Shown: positions 34,026-43,370, counted from the first letter of the stretch. The stretch: DNA of 64,000 nt from Gemmata palustris (GCF_017939745.1 NZ_JAGKQQ010000001.1:1674001-1738000), one strand, 5' to 3'. Notes: generated from the letters alone by a model not told the origin. Made by a program: numbers and translations.

Positions 34026-35323
34026 GGCTTCCCCTCCGCTTTCAGCAATTTCCGCATCGCGGTCGTGAGGGTGTCTTCGGAATCGGGACCAGCGAGCGCG
34101 ACAGTCGGCTCGTAGCCGCCTTCGAGGTAGGCTTTTGCGGTGGGGATGTAACCCGGCCCGTCGTCGCCGTAGCTCGCGACATTCACCACAGCATCGGCGC
34201 GCATTTTGAGAGCCGCGAGTTGGTACTCGACAAACGCCTCACCCGGCAGGAAGAGGTTGAAGACCTTCCCGCCGAAGTCGAGGCAGTTCACCTCAATCGG
34301 TGTGTCTTTGCGCTTCAGCCAGGCGATTTGATAGGCCGCGTTGTTTCGCTTCGCGGCCGTAGACTTCTCGTCGTTCAGTGCTTTTGTGCTCTCAACTTCA
34401 CCGAATGACGGTTCTTTTCGGGGTGACAGCTTCACGGACTCGAACCGCCAGTCCCATTCCTTGACTTCGAGTCGCTTCGCGTCCTTCCAGGCCGCGGCCA
34501 TCGCGGTGTATACGCGGTCGCGCAAAACCGGGCGGTTCTCTTTGGAGCCGTCGTTGTACTTGCCCGCGGTGATGTTCCCGCCGCAGCCGTTGAAGTACAC
34601 CTGAAAGACCTTCGTTTCGTCCTGGAATTTCTGCCGGGCCAGACCGCAGAAGTCCGCGCTCACGCGCCCGTCGCCGTAATAACTCATCGGGTGGCACGCA
34701 TAAAAGTGCAGCGCCGCAATCGCGCGATCACTGTCCCAAAAGCTCAGCGTGCGCAATTTCGGGTCAATCAACCCCTCGGGGGCGTCGCGCGCTTCTTTAC
34801 TCTTGGTCGCGCTCGTGCGAGTGAACTTCACCTTGCCGTCGTCGCCGAGTACCCGCCGATTCGACGCGACCTCCTTCACGTCCGCCGCGCCTGTGCCGAT
34901 GTGCGTGAACTTGACCGCTTTCGGGAGCGATGTCTTGAGCGCCGCCGCGGACGCCTTCACGCACTCGGCAAAGAACCTCAGGTCGAGGGATTTCGGCGCG
35001 TTCGCGGCCGCGATGAGTTTCTCGGCCCCAGTGTCCGCGAAGGGCGCGTTGTGCGGGTGAACGCAGTGCAGCGACACGTGCTCGGGCGTCGTGTGTGCCG
35101 CGTCCGCAAGTGCCGCACGCCAAGTACGAAAAGCGTCGTTGCGTATCCCGGTCCAATCGACCGCGCACAACACGACCGGTTTCCCGGCGCCGAGCAGCAC
35201 AACGCCGAGGGCCTTCAACGGGTCGTCCACGCCCCGAACGGGCGTGATCCATCCACCGCACAGCGGGTGATCTTCGGGCGGGGTGACGTCACACGCGAAC
35301 GTCGCGATGTGGAGAGGCGGCAT
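34022..35323 (-). CDS. neutral/alkaline ceramidase-like protein, stand-alone
   Basis: 433 residues from ATG (MPPLHIATFACDVTPP); a TTG four codons earlier is possible. The fold matches the N-terminal domain of its downstream neighbour. VTPPEDHPL, HCVHPHNAPFADTG (the HSHTHSGP equivalent), FYACHPMSYYGDG and FNGCGGNITAGKYND are visible. There is no signal peptide, so it appears cytoplasmic while its partner is exported. The genes overlap by four bases and should be translationally coupled. A deacylase or amidase acting on a lipid or sugar amide is possible; ceramide itself is not implied. Confidence 0.8.
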   Translation of the reverse strand: MPPLHIATFACDVTPPEDHPLCGGWITPVRGVDDPLKALGVVLLGAGKPVVLCAVDWTGIRNDAFRTWRAALADAAHTTPEHVSLHCVHPHNAPFADTGAEKLIAAANAPKSLDLRFFAECVKASAAALKTSLPKAVKFTHIGTGAADVKEVASNRRVLGDDGKVKFTRTSATKSKEARDAPEGLIDPKLRTLSFWDSDRAIAALHFYACHPMSYYGDGRVSADFCGLARQKFQDETKVFQVYFNGCGGNITAGKYNDGSKENRPVLRDRVYTAMAAAWKDAKRLEVKEWDWRFESVKLSPRKEPSFGEVESTKALNDEKSTAAKRNNAAYQIAWLKRKDTPIEVNCLDFGGKVFNLFLPGEAFVEYQLAALKMRADAVVNVASYGDDGPGYIPTAKAYLEGGYEPTVALAGPDSEDTLTTAMRKLLKAEGKP

Positions 35324-35370
35324 GGCGGGGTCCAACAGTAAGTGCTCTTGCGAGGAACCGCATTATGCCA

Positions 35371-36372
35371 TCACTCCCGCGGCTTGTCTTGTTTCAATTC
35401 TGCGTTCTCCGCGTGCTCTGCGGTGAAGTCGTTTTTCATTCGTACTGGCAAGTAACGCCACACGAGCGCGAGCAAAATCAGCCCGCCGCCGAGGAACATC
35501 CACTCGTTCGGCGTGTCCTTGTGGGGCGTGATGAGGTACGCCCAGACCGGATTGATGAGCGGCTCGATGAGCGTAATGAGAGCGGCTTCTTGGGGCGAAA
35601 CCGTGCGGAGCCCCCGCGCGAATAACCAGTACGGAATCGCCATCTGGAACGCGCCGAACGTCACGAGTACCGCGATTTGACGCGCGCTCGGTGCCGTCAC
35701 CCACTCGATGAACGCGGCGGACCCGTCACTCAGCAGCACGAACAGCCCGAGAGCCGCAGCGGACCCGAGAAGGTTGATGGCCACCAGCCACGCGGCCGAA
35801 TGTGCCCGCAGCGCCCGAAGAAACAGCACGACGAGTGCGTACACCACCCCGCTTCCCAGGCCCAGGAGCAGTTGGAGCATCTGCTTGTTGTGCTGGGTTC
35901 CGTCGGCGTCGGACGATTCGTTGCGCGGCCAGTTCCCGGTCACAATCACGGCCGCGCCGAGCGCTGCGAGTAGCACCGCCAGCCACCCGCGCCGGTCACT
36001 GCGTTCGCCGAGGGCCAGCACCGCGAAGAGATAGACCCACACGGGCGCGGTGTTCTGGAGGAAGATCGCGTTCGCCGCGGGGCCGTCGAGTGCGGAAAGG
36101 TACATACCGCTCATCACCGCGAACGCGGCCACCATTCCGAGCATCAGCGGCCGGAACGTCATCTCCGTGCGGCGAACCAGCGCGAGCATGACCAGTCCGC
36201 CGAACAGCCCGCGGTAGAACGCAATTTGGAGCGGGGTGAGAAGTGGGTCGTTCAACCCGAGACCGAGCGGTTCCCGGAGCAATCGCATGAACACGCTACC
36301 GAGGCTCCACAGCACGGCGGCCAAAATGAGACAGAGCCGCGCCGAGGAGGGGGACCGAGTGCCGACCGACAT
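35371..36372 (-). CDS. EamA/DMT-family transporter
   Basis: 333 residues with about ten transmembrane helices in two EamA repeats (LCLILAAVLWSLGSVFMRLL; LQLLLGLGSGVVYALVVLFL; FGAFQMAIPYWLFARGL). I start at the ATG after the TTG at 36375. Such proteins export metabolites or drugs; the substrate is unknown. The last 18 residues (FTAEHAENAELKQDKPRE) are encoded by a common interspersed repeat and extend the protein beyond the final membrane helix. It lies between the ceramidase-like pair and a kinase gene on the same strand. Confidence 0.85.
   Translation of the reverse strand: MSVGTRSPSSARLCLILAAVLWSLGSVFMRLLREPLGLGLNDPLLTPLQIAFYRGLFGGLVMLALVRRTEMTFRPLMLGMVAAFAVMSGMYLSALDGPAANAIFLQNTAPVWVYLFAVLALGERSDRRGWLAVLLAALGAAVIVTGNWPRNESSDADGTQHNKQMLQLLLGLGSGVVYALVVLFLRALRAHSAAWLVAINLLGSAAALGLFVLLSDGSAAFIEWVTAPSARQIAVLVTFGAFQMAIPYWLFARGLRTVSPQEAALITLIEPLINPVWAYLITPHKDTPNEWMFLGGGLILLALVWRYLPVRMKNDFTAEHAENAELKQDKPRE
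35395..35443. repeat. interspersed 'TCACCGCAGAGCACGCGGAG' repeat at the transporter's 3' end
   Basis: Read on the minus strand, the bases around tcaccgcagagcacgcggag and aacgcagaa form a repeat seen scattered through many planctomycete genomes. It supplies the peptide TAEHAENAE at the transporter's C-terminus. Confidence 0.5.
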
Positions 36373-36423
36373 CAATCACCACGGTTCGAGTGGCCGTTCG
36401 AATTGAACCGGCCACAGGGGTGA

Positions 36424-37632
36424 TTATTGTTGGGAACTCGGGAAGAGACCATCCGGAGTTCCCTGCACCGCCGTCGCGCGGAATTGGGGGTTCGGCGCTG
36501 GTACGGTGCGCGAGCGCACCCACTGCCCGGCCAGCAAAGCGAGCAGGACCGCGCCAGTCCCAACGATCCAGGGCCAGCCAGTGGTTCGGGGCTTCGGGGT
36601 CGGCGAGTCCGTCCGAGTGCCCGAGCCGGCTTGGGGCGGGACCGCGGGCTTCTCGATCGGCGTACAGTGGTCGGTGCGCGTCGGCATTTCGGGCGTCGGG
36701 TCGAGGCACGCCACGGAGTGCGTTGGACCCTCGGCGAACGCCGGGAGCTTCGTCGCGAGACGGGTCCCAATGAGTGCTTCCGCAAAGCGCCCGGCGCGCT
36801 GGATGCGTGCCCGTGGGTCGCACGCGAGCAGCGATTCGATCAGGTCCGCGAGTTCCGTGGGCACTCCCGGATTGAAGGACCGGAGCGGGCGGAACGAGTC
36901 GTGCGCCTTCTCGCGAATGACCTCGTCGTGGGTCGCCCCGGGAAACGGAACTTGGCCCGTGAGCAAGTGATAGAGCGTCGCCCCCAGAGCGAACAGGTCG
37001 CTCCGGCCGTCCACGAGGTTCGCGTTCACCGCTTGCTCGTAGGGCATGTAGTAGGTCGTCCCCACGCCCTGGTGAATCGCGGTCAGTTGCGAATCGTCGT
37101 TGAGCCGCTTCGCGAGCCCCAGGTCGGCCAGTTTCGCCACCCCGTTGGGGTGCAGCAGGATGTTGTCGGGCTTCACGTCGCGGTGGACGTACTGCCGGTC
37201 GTGGAGGAACTCGAGGGCACAGGCGATGTCGATGCCAATGCGAACCACCATGCCCACCGACAGCCGGCCCAAACGGGCGAGCGCGCCGTGTGCCGTGGGG
37301 CCGTCGATGTACTCTAAAACGAGGTAGTGCTTACTCACGTCCGGGTCGTAGCCGGAGGCGAACCCTTGAACGATGGATGGGTGCTCCAGAACGCGGCTCA
37401 GGCGCGCTTCGCGGTAAAACCGGCCGACGAATTCCGGCTGCCCCGATAGGTGATCGGCGAGCAACTTCACCGCGACCGGTTGCCCGGCTGCGATGTCGTA
37501 ACTCTGAAAGACCGCGCTCATTCCGCCTTCACCGATTTGGCGGAGCAGCCGGTACCCGGCTACGGCACGGGGCGCGCCCGGTGCGTGAGCACGCCCGGTC
37601 GTGGGTTGCGCATGGCGTTCACCCTCCGTCAT
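36424..37632 (-). CDS. membrane-anchored Ser/Thr protein kinase
   Basis: 402 residues. AGGAGGT lies 6 bases before this ATG (MTEGERHAQ), which settles the start over a longer frame. The kinase domain spans about residues 27-285: IGEGGMSAVF, Lys56 in AVKLL, YVHRDVKPDNILL, ADLGLAKRL (DLG for DFG, a common variant), TTYYMPYEQ. A Pro/Thr-rich linker leads to one transmembrane helix near 362-382 (WPWIVGTGAVLLALLAGQWV) and a short external tail. There is no sensor domain outside the membrane. Targets are unknown. Confidence 0.88.
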   Translation of the reverse strand: MTEGERHAQPTTGRAHAPGAPRAVAGYRLLRQIGEGGMSAVFQSYDIAAGQPVAVKLLADHLSGQPEFVGRFYREARLSRVLEHPSIVQGFASGYDPDVSKHYLVLEYIDGPTAHGALARLGRLSVGMVVRIGIDIACALEFLHDRQYVHRDVKPDNILLHPNGVAKLADLGLAKRLNDDSQLTAIHQGVGTTYYMPYEQAVNANLVDGRSDLFALGATLYHLLTGQVPFPGATHDEVIREKAHDSFRPLRSFNPGVPTELADLIESLLACDPRARIQRAGRFAEALIGTRLATKLPAFAEGPTHSVACLDPTPEMPTRTDHCTPIEKPAVPPQAGSGTRTDSPTPKPRTTGWPWIVGTGAVLLALLAGQWVRSRTVPAPNPQFRATAVQGTPDGLFPSSQQ

Positions 37633-38174
37633 CGGCGCACCTCCTGGTACCCGAAGCACTGAACCAACGGATCGCGAAATTGCTGGCTAGCGAGTCCGAA
37701 ACGTATGGGTATCCGAACCCAACTCACAAAACTCCTTCATACCGCCGCGAGAGCGGGTCGCCAATGTCCGCAGCTACTACACGCCTTCGAGTACCTTCGC
37801 TTTCAATCCTAACGGATTTTGGAGCCGCGGCGTTGGTGCGCGAAACTGGCACAAGTTAGTTGCCCCGAGCGTGCTACATTCGTCGCGCTTTTGCGAAATT
37901 GGCGCAATTCTTCTTCGTCGGTAGGGTGGACTGTTCTCTGCAGCCCACAGAGTAGACGAGTCAGTAACGACAAGTTATACCCGAACTCGCGAATGACGTG
38001 GTATGAGTTCCGGGTGAATGCCCAAAATTTAGGCACAGAGTCGAACGGATAGAAGACCGGCAGCATTCTCGATTGCGCCAACCTATTTCTCCACAATAAC
38101 TTGTGGAGACCGGAAACGTGCCCCTCTCGCGCCCTACGACCGGAGGGGAAATGACACGCGGGAAATTTGTTTTG
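37633..38174. other. 542-base gap without a recognisable gene
   Basis: This is the upstream region of the kinase and the downstream region of the GH10-like gene. Two near-identical motifs gcgaaactggcacaa (about 37837) and gcgaaattggcgcaa (about 37892) and the inverse attgcgccaa (about 38073) could be protein-binding sites. No promoter is convincing and short frames show no family features. Confidence 0.4.
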
Positions 38175-39677
38175 TTACTGTTCCGGTTCGAGGTGCGCGG
38201 TGCGGAGCGCCCGCAGGCGGGCAAGAAGTGGCTTAGCCCGACCGCTCGCATCGAAAAGTCCACTGTGCGGAACGAGGTGCAGTTCGGCGTCCGACCAGTG
38301 ATCCCAGGTGACAGTGCGAACCTGCGGCCAGCAGAGAGCGAGGGCCGCGAACGACGCTCCCCACTCGGCCTGACCCTCGGGCGACGGGCGCGCCCGCCAG
38401 CCCGGGTGCCACACCGATTGCCCCTGCTCCGCCTCGCGATCCGGTTCGTCCGACGAGGGCAAACTCAGCACAACTTCTAACGGCAACCCCAGCATCCCGA
38501 ACACATCGAGCAGGCGCGCGGTATCGAGCAGGTCGCGGGGCAAACTCCCGCGCGGGCGCACCCCGGCGCGGACCTCCAGTTCCACTGCCGAGAGCCGCAC
38601 GCCGGCACGAATGAGGTCGTCGGGGAACGTGAGGGGTGAAATCGTCTGCTTGTCCGTAGCGAGGTACTCGCCCCACGGTTGCGCGACACTCAGGATCAGT
38701 TCGAGACCGGAATCGACCTGGGCCGCCGCCTCGAAGAGCCGGAACGCGAGCCGGAGCCGGTCGTCGTCCACGAGGCCGAGCGCGTCGGCGTGGTTGAACC
38801 CGGCACACACGACCCAGCGCCGCACGTCGCTCTTGTAGCGATTGATCGCGGTTTCGAGGAAGTCGCACATGCACGCGGCGAGCGTCGGCAGGTCCGCGGC
38901 CCACCCCGCGGCCCACCCCGGAATCATCCCGGCCGAGAGATCGATAACCGGCCCGATCGTCACCGGCAGCCCCGCGGCGCACGCCGCCGCGACCGCCGCG
39001 TCCGGTTCGGCCCAGTCGTACTGGGACTCGTTCGGCTCGATGTCCCGCCAGCGAAAGGAAACCGACGCGGCCGTGAACGCGCGGGTGTACTCTTCGGCCG
39101 CGGCCCGCCGCGGCGGGCGCAGGGTTCGGGCCGCGAAGCGCGTATCGAGTTGGCCCTCGTCTTTGTGGCGCGTCGAGAGCATTTGGGCGGTGTACTCGCG
39201 CGCGAGCTGGTCCGCGAGGGCGTGGGCCTGTTCGAGAGCGCGAGTGGCGAGTGCGTCGGATTCCGCAGGGGTCGGTGCCAGGACCGCGCGCCCGAATTGC
39301 CGGCTCGCGTCCAAAATCGCGCGCTCGAATTCCGGGGCGGTTCGCAGCCCGATCGACTGCCACTCTGCGGTCTGCGTTCGGACCTGGTTGAGTTTCCCGC
39401 GTGCGAGTTCTACCAACAGCCGGTACGGTTCGTCGCGCTCGCGGAGCGTCGTCGTCGCGACCACGAGGGTACCGAACGGTTCGACCGGCCACGGGACGAA
39501 CAGGTAACCGCTCTCGTTCTGCGGGCGCGTCAGAACCAGCCGCCCGTCGGTGACCTCAACGGTCGTCGGACCGGGGGTGAGATCGTGGTACCCGACGCTC
39601 GCGACGCACGCCTCTCCCAGCACCGCCGCAGCGGTACCCGGCAGGGGATTCGGCAACAGAAATGACATCGACCCCAT
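38175..39677 (-). CDS. GH10-like TIM-barrel protein, possibly catalytically altered
   Basis: 500 residues, with a second possible ATG at 39668. The N-terminal part (about 1-170) is a beta-rich module. Residues about 195-480 look like a glycoside hydrolase family 10 barrel: FTAASVSFRWRDIEPNESQYDW is the family's first-strand block, WVVCAGFNHADAL corresponds to the WDVVNE region, and AVELEVRAG to the TELD nucleophile region. The acid/base Glu of NE appears as His, while a Glu remains in VELEV. There is no signal peptide, which is unusual for a xylanase. Carbohydrate binding or an altered hydrolase are both possible. Confidence 0.6.
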   Translation of the reverse strand: MGSMSFLLPNPLPGTAAAVLGEACVASVGYHDLTPGPTTVEVTDGRLVLTRPQNESGYLFVPWPVEPFGTLVVATTTLRERDEPYRLLVELARGKLNQVRTQTAEWQSIGLRTAPEFERAILDASRQFGRAVLAPTPAESDALATRALEQAHALADQLAREYTAQMLSTRHKDEGQLDTRFAARTLRPPRRAAAEEYTRAFTAASVSFRWRDIEPNESQYDWAEPDAAVAAACAAGLPVTIGPVIDLSAGMIPGWAAGWAADLPTLAACMCDFLETAINRYKSDVRRWVVCAGFNHADALGLVDDDRLRLAFRLFEAAAQVDSGLELILSVAQPWGEYLATDKQTISPLTFPDDLIRAGVRLSAVELEVRAGVRPRGSLPRDLLDTARLLDVFGMLGLPLEVVLSLPSSDEPDREAEQGQSVWHPGWRARPSPEGQAEWGASFAALALCWPQVRTVTWDHWSDAELHLVPHSGLFDASGRAKPLLARLRALRTAHLEPEQ

Positions 39678-39887
39678 ACGTATTTCAATCCGCTTTCTGG
39701 AGGTGAGCCAGAAAGAACGAGACGGTTCCGACGGGCGAGGAACCGGTCCCGGTGTTGTTTCAACGGGCGAGCTCGGCCCCGACCCCCCCGACAGGCATTG
39801 CGTTAGTTATACCCGGAAGATCGGCAGAAAGGGAACAGCGCTCGCCACTCATTGTTGACGGAAATACACAAATCGCCGACTCTTAAC

Positions 39888-40775
39888 TCACGCGGCAGGA
39901 GAAACGAGACTCGTGATCGCGATCCCGTACTTCTCGGCGAGCGCGACCGTCGCCGCTTGGTCGATGACGATCGTGCGCCCGGCCTCGATCGCCAGCGCGG
40001 TTGCCCCGGCCCGCCGCATCGTCTCAATGGTCTGGGTTCCGACCGTGGGGACGTCGAACCGGCGGTCCTGCTCCGGCTTGGCGACCTTTACGACAACGAA
40101 CCCACCCTTTCGGCACAGTTCGCCGGCGCGGAGGATCGCGAGGTCCGTTCCCTCGATCGCCTCGACCGCGAGCACCGCGCGCTCGTGTACCATGACACTC
40201 TGCCCGACGTCCAATCGGCCCATTTCGCGGGCCAGGTGCCAGCCGAACGCGATGTCTCGTTCTTCGCTCTTCGACGGGCGGCGCCGGGTCAACACGCCTT
40301 CACTCACGAGCAACTCCGGGCACAGGTCCAGGGCCGAAACGCACTCCATACCTTCCGCCCGGAACTCGTCGATGAAGCCGAGCAGGATCGAATCATCGGT
40401 GTTCGTCTTCCGCCCGCGGAAGAACCAGAACCGGATCATCCGCCAGTCCGGGACGAAGTGAACCCACCGCCACGGCCGGAACATCACGCGCTTCTCGAAC
40501 TTCCCGGCCATCGTCCACTCGCGCACCCCGCCGCGCCGAAACGCCCGAATGACCGTGCCCAGGGACATCCGCCGGAGCCAGGTGAATTCCGTGCAAAGTG
40601 TGCGGAGGGCGGGATCGGCCATGCCCGCAGCGGCCACGCAAATCACCGGGACGCCGTGTTCCCGTGCTTTCTCCGCGAACACAACGGGGAACCGCCCCCC
40701 ACAGGCCAACAGTCCCACGGGAGCGCGCGTGGGCACGCGATCCTTACTGGAACCGAGTGTCACCGGGTCAGTCAT
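39888..40775 (-). CDS. lpxI: UDP-2,3-diacylglucosamine pyrophosphatase, LpxI family (DUF1009)
   Basis: 295 residues from the second of two adjacent ATGs. LpxI hydrolyses UDP-2,3-diacylglucosamine to lipid X and UMP, the fourth step of lipid A synthesis, in species lacking LpxH. Matching blocks are VGLLACGGRFPVVFAEKARE, MSLGTVIRAFRRGGVREWTMAGK, IDEFRAEGMECVSA, VHERAVLAVEAIEGTD, FVVVKVAKPEQDRRFDVPTVG and AGRTIVID. The start overlaps the lpxD stop by 8 bases, so the genes are coupled and form a lipid A operon. Confidence 0.92.
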   Translation of the reverse strand: MTDPVTLGSSKDRVPTRAPVGLLACGGRFPVVFAEKAREHGVPVICVAAAGMADPALRTLCTEFTWLRRMSLGTVIRAFRRGGVREWTMAGKFEKRVMFRPWRWVHFVPDWRMIRFWFFRGRKTNTDDSILLGFIDEFRAEGMECVSALDLCPELLVSEGVLTRRRPSKSEERDIAFGWHLAREMGRLDVGQSVMVHERAVLAVEAIEGTDLAILRAGELCRKGGFVVVKVAKPEQDRRFDVPTVGTQTIETMRRAGATALAIEAGRTIVIDQAATVALAEKYGIAITSLVSPAA

Positions 40776-41802
40776 CATTTCTAACGGACCCCGCGTCGAG
40801 GCGCTTTTTAATCTGTTTCACTTCCTCGCGCAGTTCCGGCAACCGGCGCAAGCCGAAGTGCATGCGGATCTGCTCCTGGAGCGGGGTGGCCGGCGAACCG
40901 AACACGTGCTGATCGGGCGGCACGTCCGCCGGCACGCCCGACTGCGCCCCGACAGCGACCCGCGCGCCGAGTTTCACGTGATCGGAGATCCCGACCTGGC
41001 CCGCGAGAACGACGTGATCGCCGGTCGCGGCCGAGCCCGCGACCCCGACCTGACTACAGAACAAGTTGTGCTTCCCGATCTGGCAGTTGTGCCCGACCTG
41101 AACGAGGTTATCGATCTTCGTTCCGGCCCCGATCCGCGTCGGGCCGAAGGTGCCGCGGTCCACGGTCGAATTCGCGCCGATTTCGACGTCCGACTCGATC
41201 TCCACCCACCCCAACTGGGGCACCTTGATGTGAACACCGCGCGCGGTGCGGTAGCCGAACCCGTCGGCCCCGATGACGACCCCGGCGTGCAGAATCACGC
41301 GGTCGCCGAGCACGCAATCGTCGTAGAGCACGACGCGCGGGTGGATCGTGGTTTCACTGCCAATTTTGCAGAACCGCCCGATCGTCGCGCCGGCGTGGAT
41401 GACGGAATTCGCACCCACTTCCACGCCCTCCCCGATCACCGCGAGCGGCCCGACGGTGACGCCGGGCGCGAGTTTCGCGGTGGGGTGAATGTGTGCCGCG
41501 GCCGACACGTCGCCGTGGGGCGCGGTGGGCCGGGCCCGCAGGTGCCGCACGATACTGGCGAACGCCATGAGGGGGTCGGCGACCCGAATGATCGGGCGCC
41601 CGTTCACGGGCACCGACGCCGGTACGATGGCCGCGGACGCCTTACTGGTGTGCCACGCGGACAGATTTTTCTCGTTCTCGACGAAGGTAATATCGCCGGG
41701 TTGCGCTTCGCCCAGAGTGCGAGCGTTCGAGATCGCGAGTTCCGGGTCACCGAGGACTTCGCCTCGCACCCACTCGGCCAGTTGCCGCACGGTGACGTTC
41801 AC
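40768..41802 (-). CDS. lpxD: UDP-3-O-(3-hydroxyacyl)glucosamine N-acyltransferase
   Basis: 344 residues from a GTG start. LpxD adds the second acyl chain in lipid A synthesis using acyl-ACP. The N-terminal uridine-binding domain (TVRQLAEWVRGEV, LGEAQPGDITFVENEK) is followed by a left-handed parallel beta helix of hexapeptide repeats (about residues 105-300), with catalytic-type His in HAGVVIGADGFGY and GHNCQIGKHN. A C-terminal helix (RRLPELREEVKQIKKRL) completes the family length. It overlaps lpxI. Together they imply a lipopolysaccharide-bearing outer membrane. Confidence 0.95.
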   Translation of the reverse strand: MNVTVRQLAEWVRGEVLGDPELAISNARTLGEAQPGDITFVENEKNLSAWHTSKASAAIVPASVPVNGRPIIRVADPLMAFASIVRHLRARPTAPHGDVSAAAHIHPTAKLAPGVTVGPLAVIGEGVEVGANSVIHAGATIGRFCKIGSETTIHPRVVLYDDCVLGDRVILHAGVVIGADGFGYRTARGVHIKVPQLGWVEIESDVEIGANSTVDRGTFGPTRIGAGTKIDNLVQVGHNCQIGKHNLFCSQVGVAGSAATGDHVVLAGQVGISDHVKLGARVAVGAQSGVPADVPPDQHVFGSPATPLQEQIRMHFGLRRLPELREEVKQIKKRLDAGSVRNDD

Positions 41803-41998
41803 GGAGATGGTCCCTTCTTCCGTGCGAGCCGGAAAGTCCGGTCGCCCGGAGTTCGCGGAGGTTAGCGAACCCGCACGGACGAGACAAGCCCAACCGTTCG
41901 GGGGTACCGCACTGACATTGATGACTATCGACCCGCGGCGCTGTCGGAGATAGGCGGAGATTGGGGGAACTCAAGGAACCCGGGCGCGCCCGTGCCGA

Positions 41999-42370
41999 TT
42001 ATTCCGGGTGGATGTTTGAGACTTGCGCGAATGCGGCGGGCGAAACGGCACCGGTCTCTGTAAGGATCACCCCGCCGCCCGCTTCGGCGCAGGCCCACGC
42101 GACGCGGTCCCGGGCCGCCAGGAGCGCCGGGTCGGCGTTGCTCCAGACGATACAGGTGACGGAATCGGCAGTTTGGCGAACGGTGACCATGCCGGACCCG
42201 GCCGCGATCCGCAACTCGCGCCACCCGGCTTCCGGGGCCTCGTCCGGGAACGCGGGAAGCCCATCGATCATGCGGATCAGGCCCGGTTCGCCTACGCGCG
42301 CGAGTTGAGCTTTGATGGCGGCCCACGCCGGCACCCCGGCGTGGAACTGAACAGTGCGGTCCAAACCCAT
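41999..42370 (-). CDS. hypothetical protein
   Basis: 123 residues from ATG (MGLDRTVQFHAG), chosen because AGGACT lies 5 bases upstream; a longer frame overlaps the neighbouring gene. The protein is soluble, alternating alpha/beta with a repeated hydrophobic pattern (PAWAAIKAQLARVG, IRMIDGLPAFPDEAP). No family is recognised. It starts 7 bases after the Spy-like gene, so they are probably one operon; 196 bases separate it from lpxD. Confidence 0.6.
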   Translation of the reverse strand: MGLDRTVQFHAGVPAWAAIKAQLARVGEPGLIRMIDGLPAFPDEAPEAGWRELRIAAGSGMVTVRQTADSVTCIVWSNADPALLAARDRVAWACAEAGGGVILTETGAVSPAAFAQVSNIHPE

Positions 42371-42377
42371 GTGAGTC

Positions 42378-42731
42378 CTACTTCGCGTTGCCAATCAAGA
42401 TCTCTTCGAGCCGCTTCTTCTGTTCCGGCGTGAGCACGGCCTTCTCTTCCTTGAGCATGCTCGCTTCGAGTTCCGCGATCTTGGACTTCAGCTTGGCGAT
42501 CTCGTCCTTGTGCTTCGATTGCACTTTATACACTTCCTGAACTTGCGCGTCCGTGAGCCCCAACTTCTTCCAGTTCGCGGGGAGCGTCCCTTTGTACTTG
42601 GTCGCGTCGTCCTTCTTGTCTTCCTTTTTCTCGGCCTTCTTCTCGTCCTTCTTGGGCTCTTGGCCCACGAGACTGCCGGACAAGACGACCAGACCTGCAA
42701 ACAAACCGGCCAACAAACAAGAGCGGAGCAT
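42378..42731 (-). CDS. small secreted Spy/CpxP-like coiled-coil protein
   Basis: 117 residues starting MLRSCLLAGLFAGLVVLSG, a signal peptide that decides the start. A Lys/Glu-rich stretch (EPKKDEKKAEKKEDKKDD) precedes a helical hairpin with two LTxxQ-like motifs (LGLTDAQVQEVYKVQ and AVLTPEQKKRLEEIL), the signature of periplasmic Spy/CpxP/LTXXQ proteins. These bind misfolded proteins or metals in Gram-negative bacteria. Assignment rests on motif spacing only. Confidence 0.65.
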   Translation of the reverse strand: MLRSCLLAGLFAGLVVLSGSLVGQEPKKDEKKAEKKEDKKDDATKYKGTLPANWKKLGLTDAQVQEVYKVQSKHKDEIAKLKSKIAELEASMLKEEKAVLTPEQKKRLEEILIGNAK

Positions 42732-43323
42732 TGGGCGGGCCTCACTAGGGTAATGTGGGAGCACGAACTTGCGAACGACCAGACATGACTACTATCATGC
42801 CGTTACATTCACTCTCGCAAGTGAAAAATCGCCCCGTGTGCAATATTTCTCCGCGCCCCGCCTCTACACCCGCACCCGGTGGGGATCTTGTCCCCGCCCT
42901 CGCCACTCACCAGAACAGCCGAGATTCGTCCGCTGGCCTCATAAATACACATCCGCAACCGAAAAGAGATCAGAAAGAGGTTTGAGGACCTGACGGCGGC
43001 GAGCCGTGTAATCAGGGAGATAGGAGCGGCCGATTGGATAATACCGGCCTTGTGTATACTATAACGCAATTGGGTAGCGATTGCCGCAGTGCCCCTACCT
43101 ACTCGTGTGCGCGGTTGGGCAACTGGGCCGTCCAGAATTTCCGAAGGGACCCGTCACTTGCCGGGCATGAACGCCTTCGCCACCATCGTGATCTCACCGG
43201 TTTTTAATGCCCCCGATCGTCTCCATGCACCCCATCACCGGGCGTGAAGATGTGACGTGGAAAGCAGTCGCGAAAAACCGTCCCGAACGAGGGAGAACTC
43301 ACCGGGGCCAGTGAGGGGATAAG
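42732..43323. other. intergenic region left of the island, no gene supported
   Basis: Contains the Spy-like gene's leader and a weak plus-strand promoter-like pair (TTGGAT 43034-43039, 15 bases, TATACT 43055-43060) with no gene behind it. On the minus strand about 43155-43205 there is a short open stretch ending TMVAKAFMPGK, possibly the end of a decayed gene. Nothing else is recognisable. Confidence 0.35.
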
Positions 43324-43327
43324 ATGC

Positions 43328-43370
43328 TTTCGGCCACCCTCCTCAGCGTAGTTGAGGAGGGTGGCCGAAA
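43328..43370 (-). terminator. 18-bp perfect hairpin downstream of the left tRNA fragment
   Basis: tttcggccaccctcctca pairs exactly with 43353-43370 over a 7-base loop (20 bp counting inner wobble pairs). On the minus strand it lies 26 bases past the tRNA discriminator base, where a tRNA terminator is expected. No T-run follows. Confidence 0.6.
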
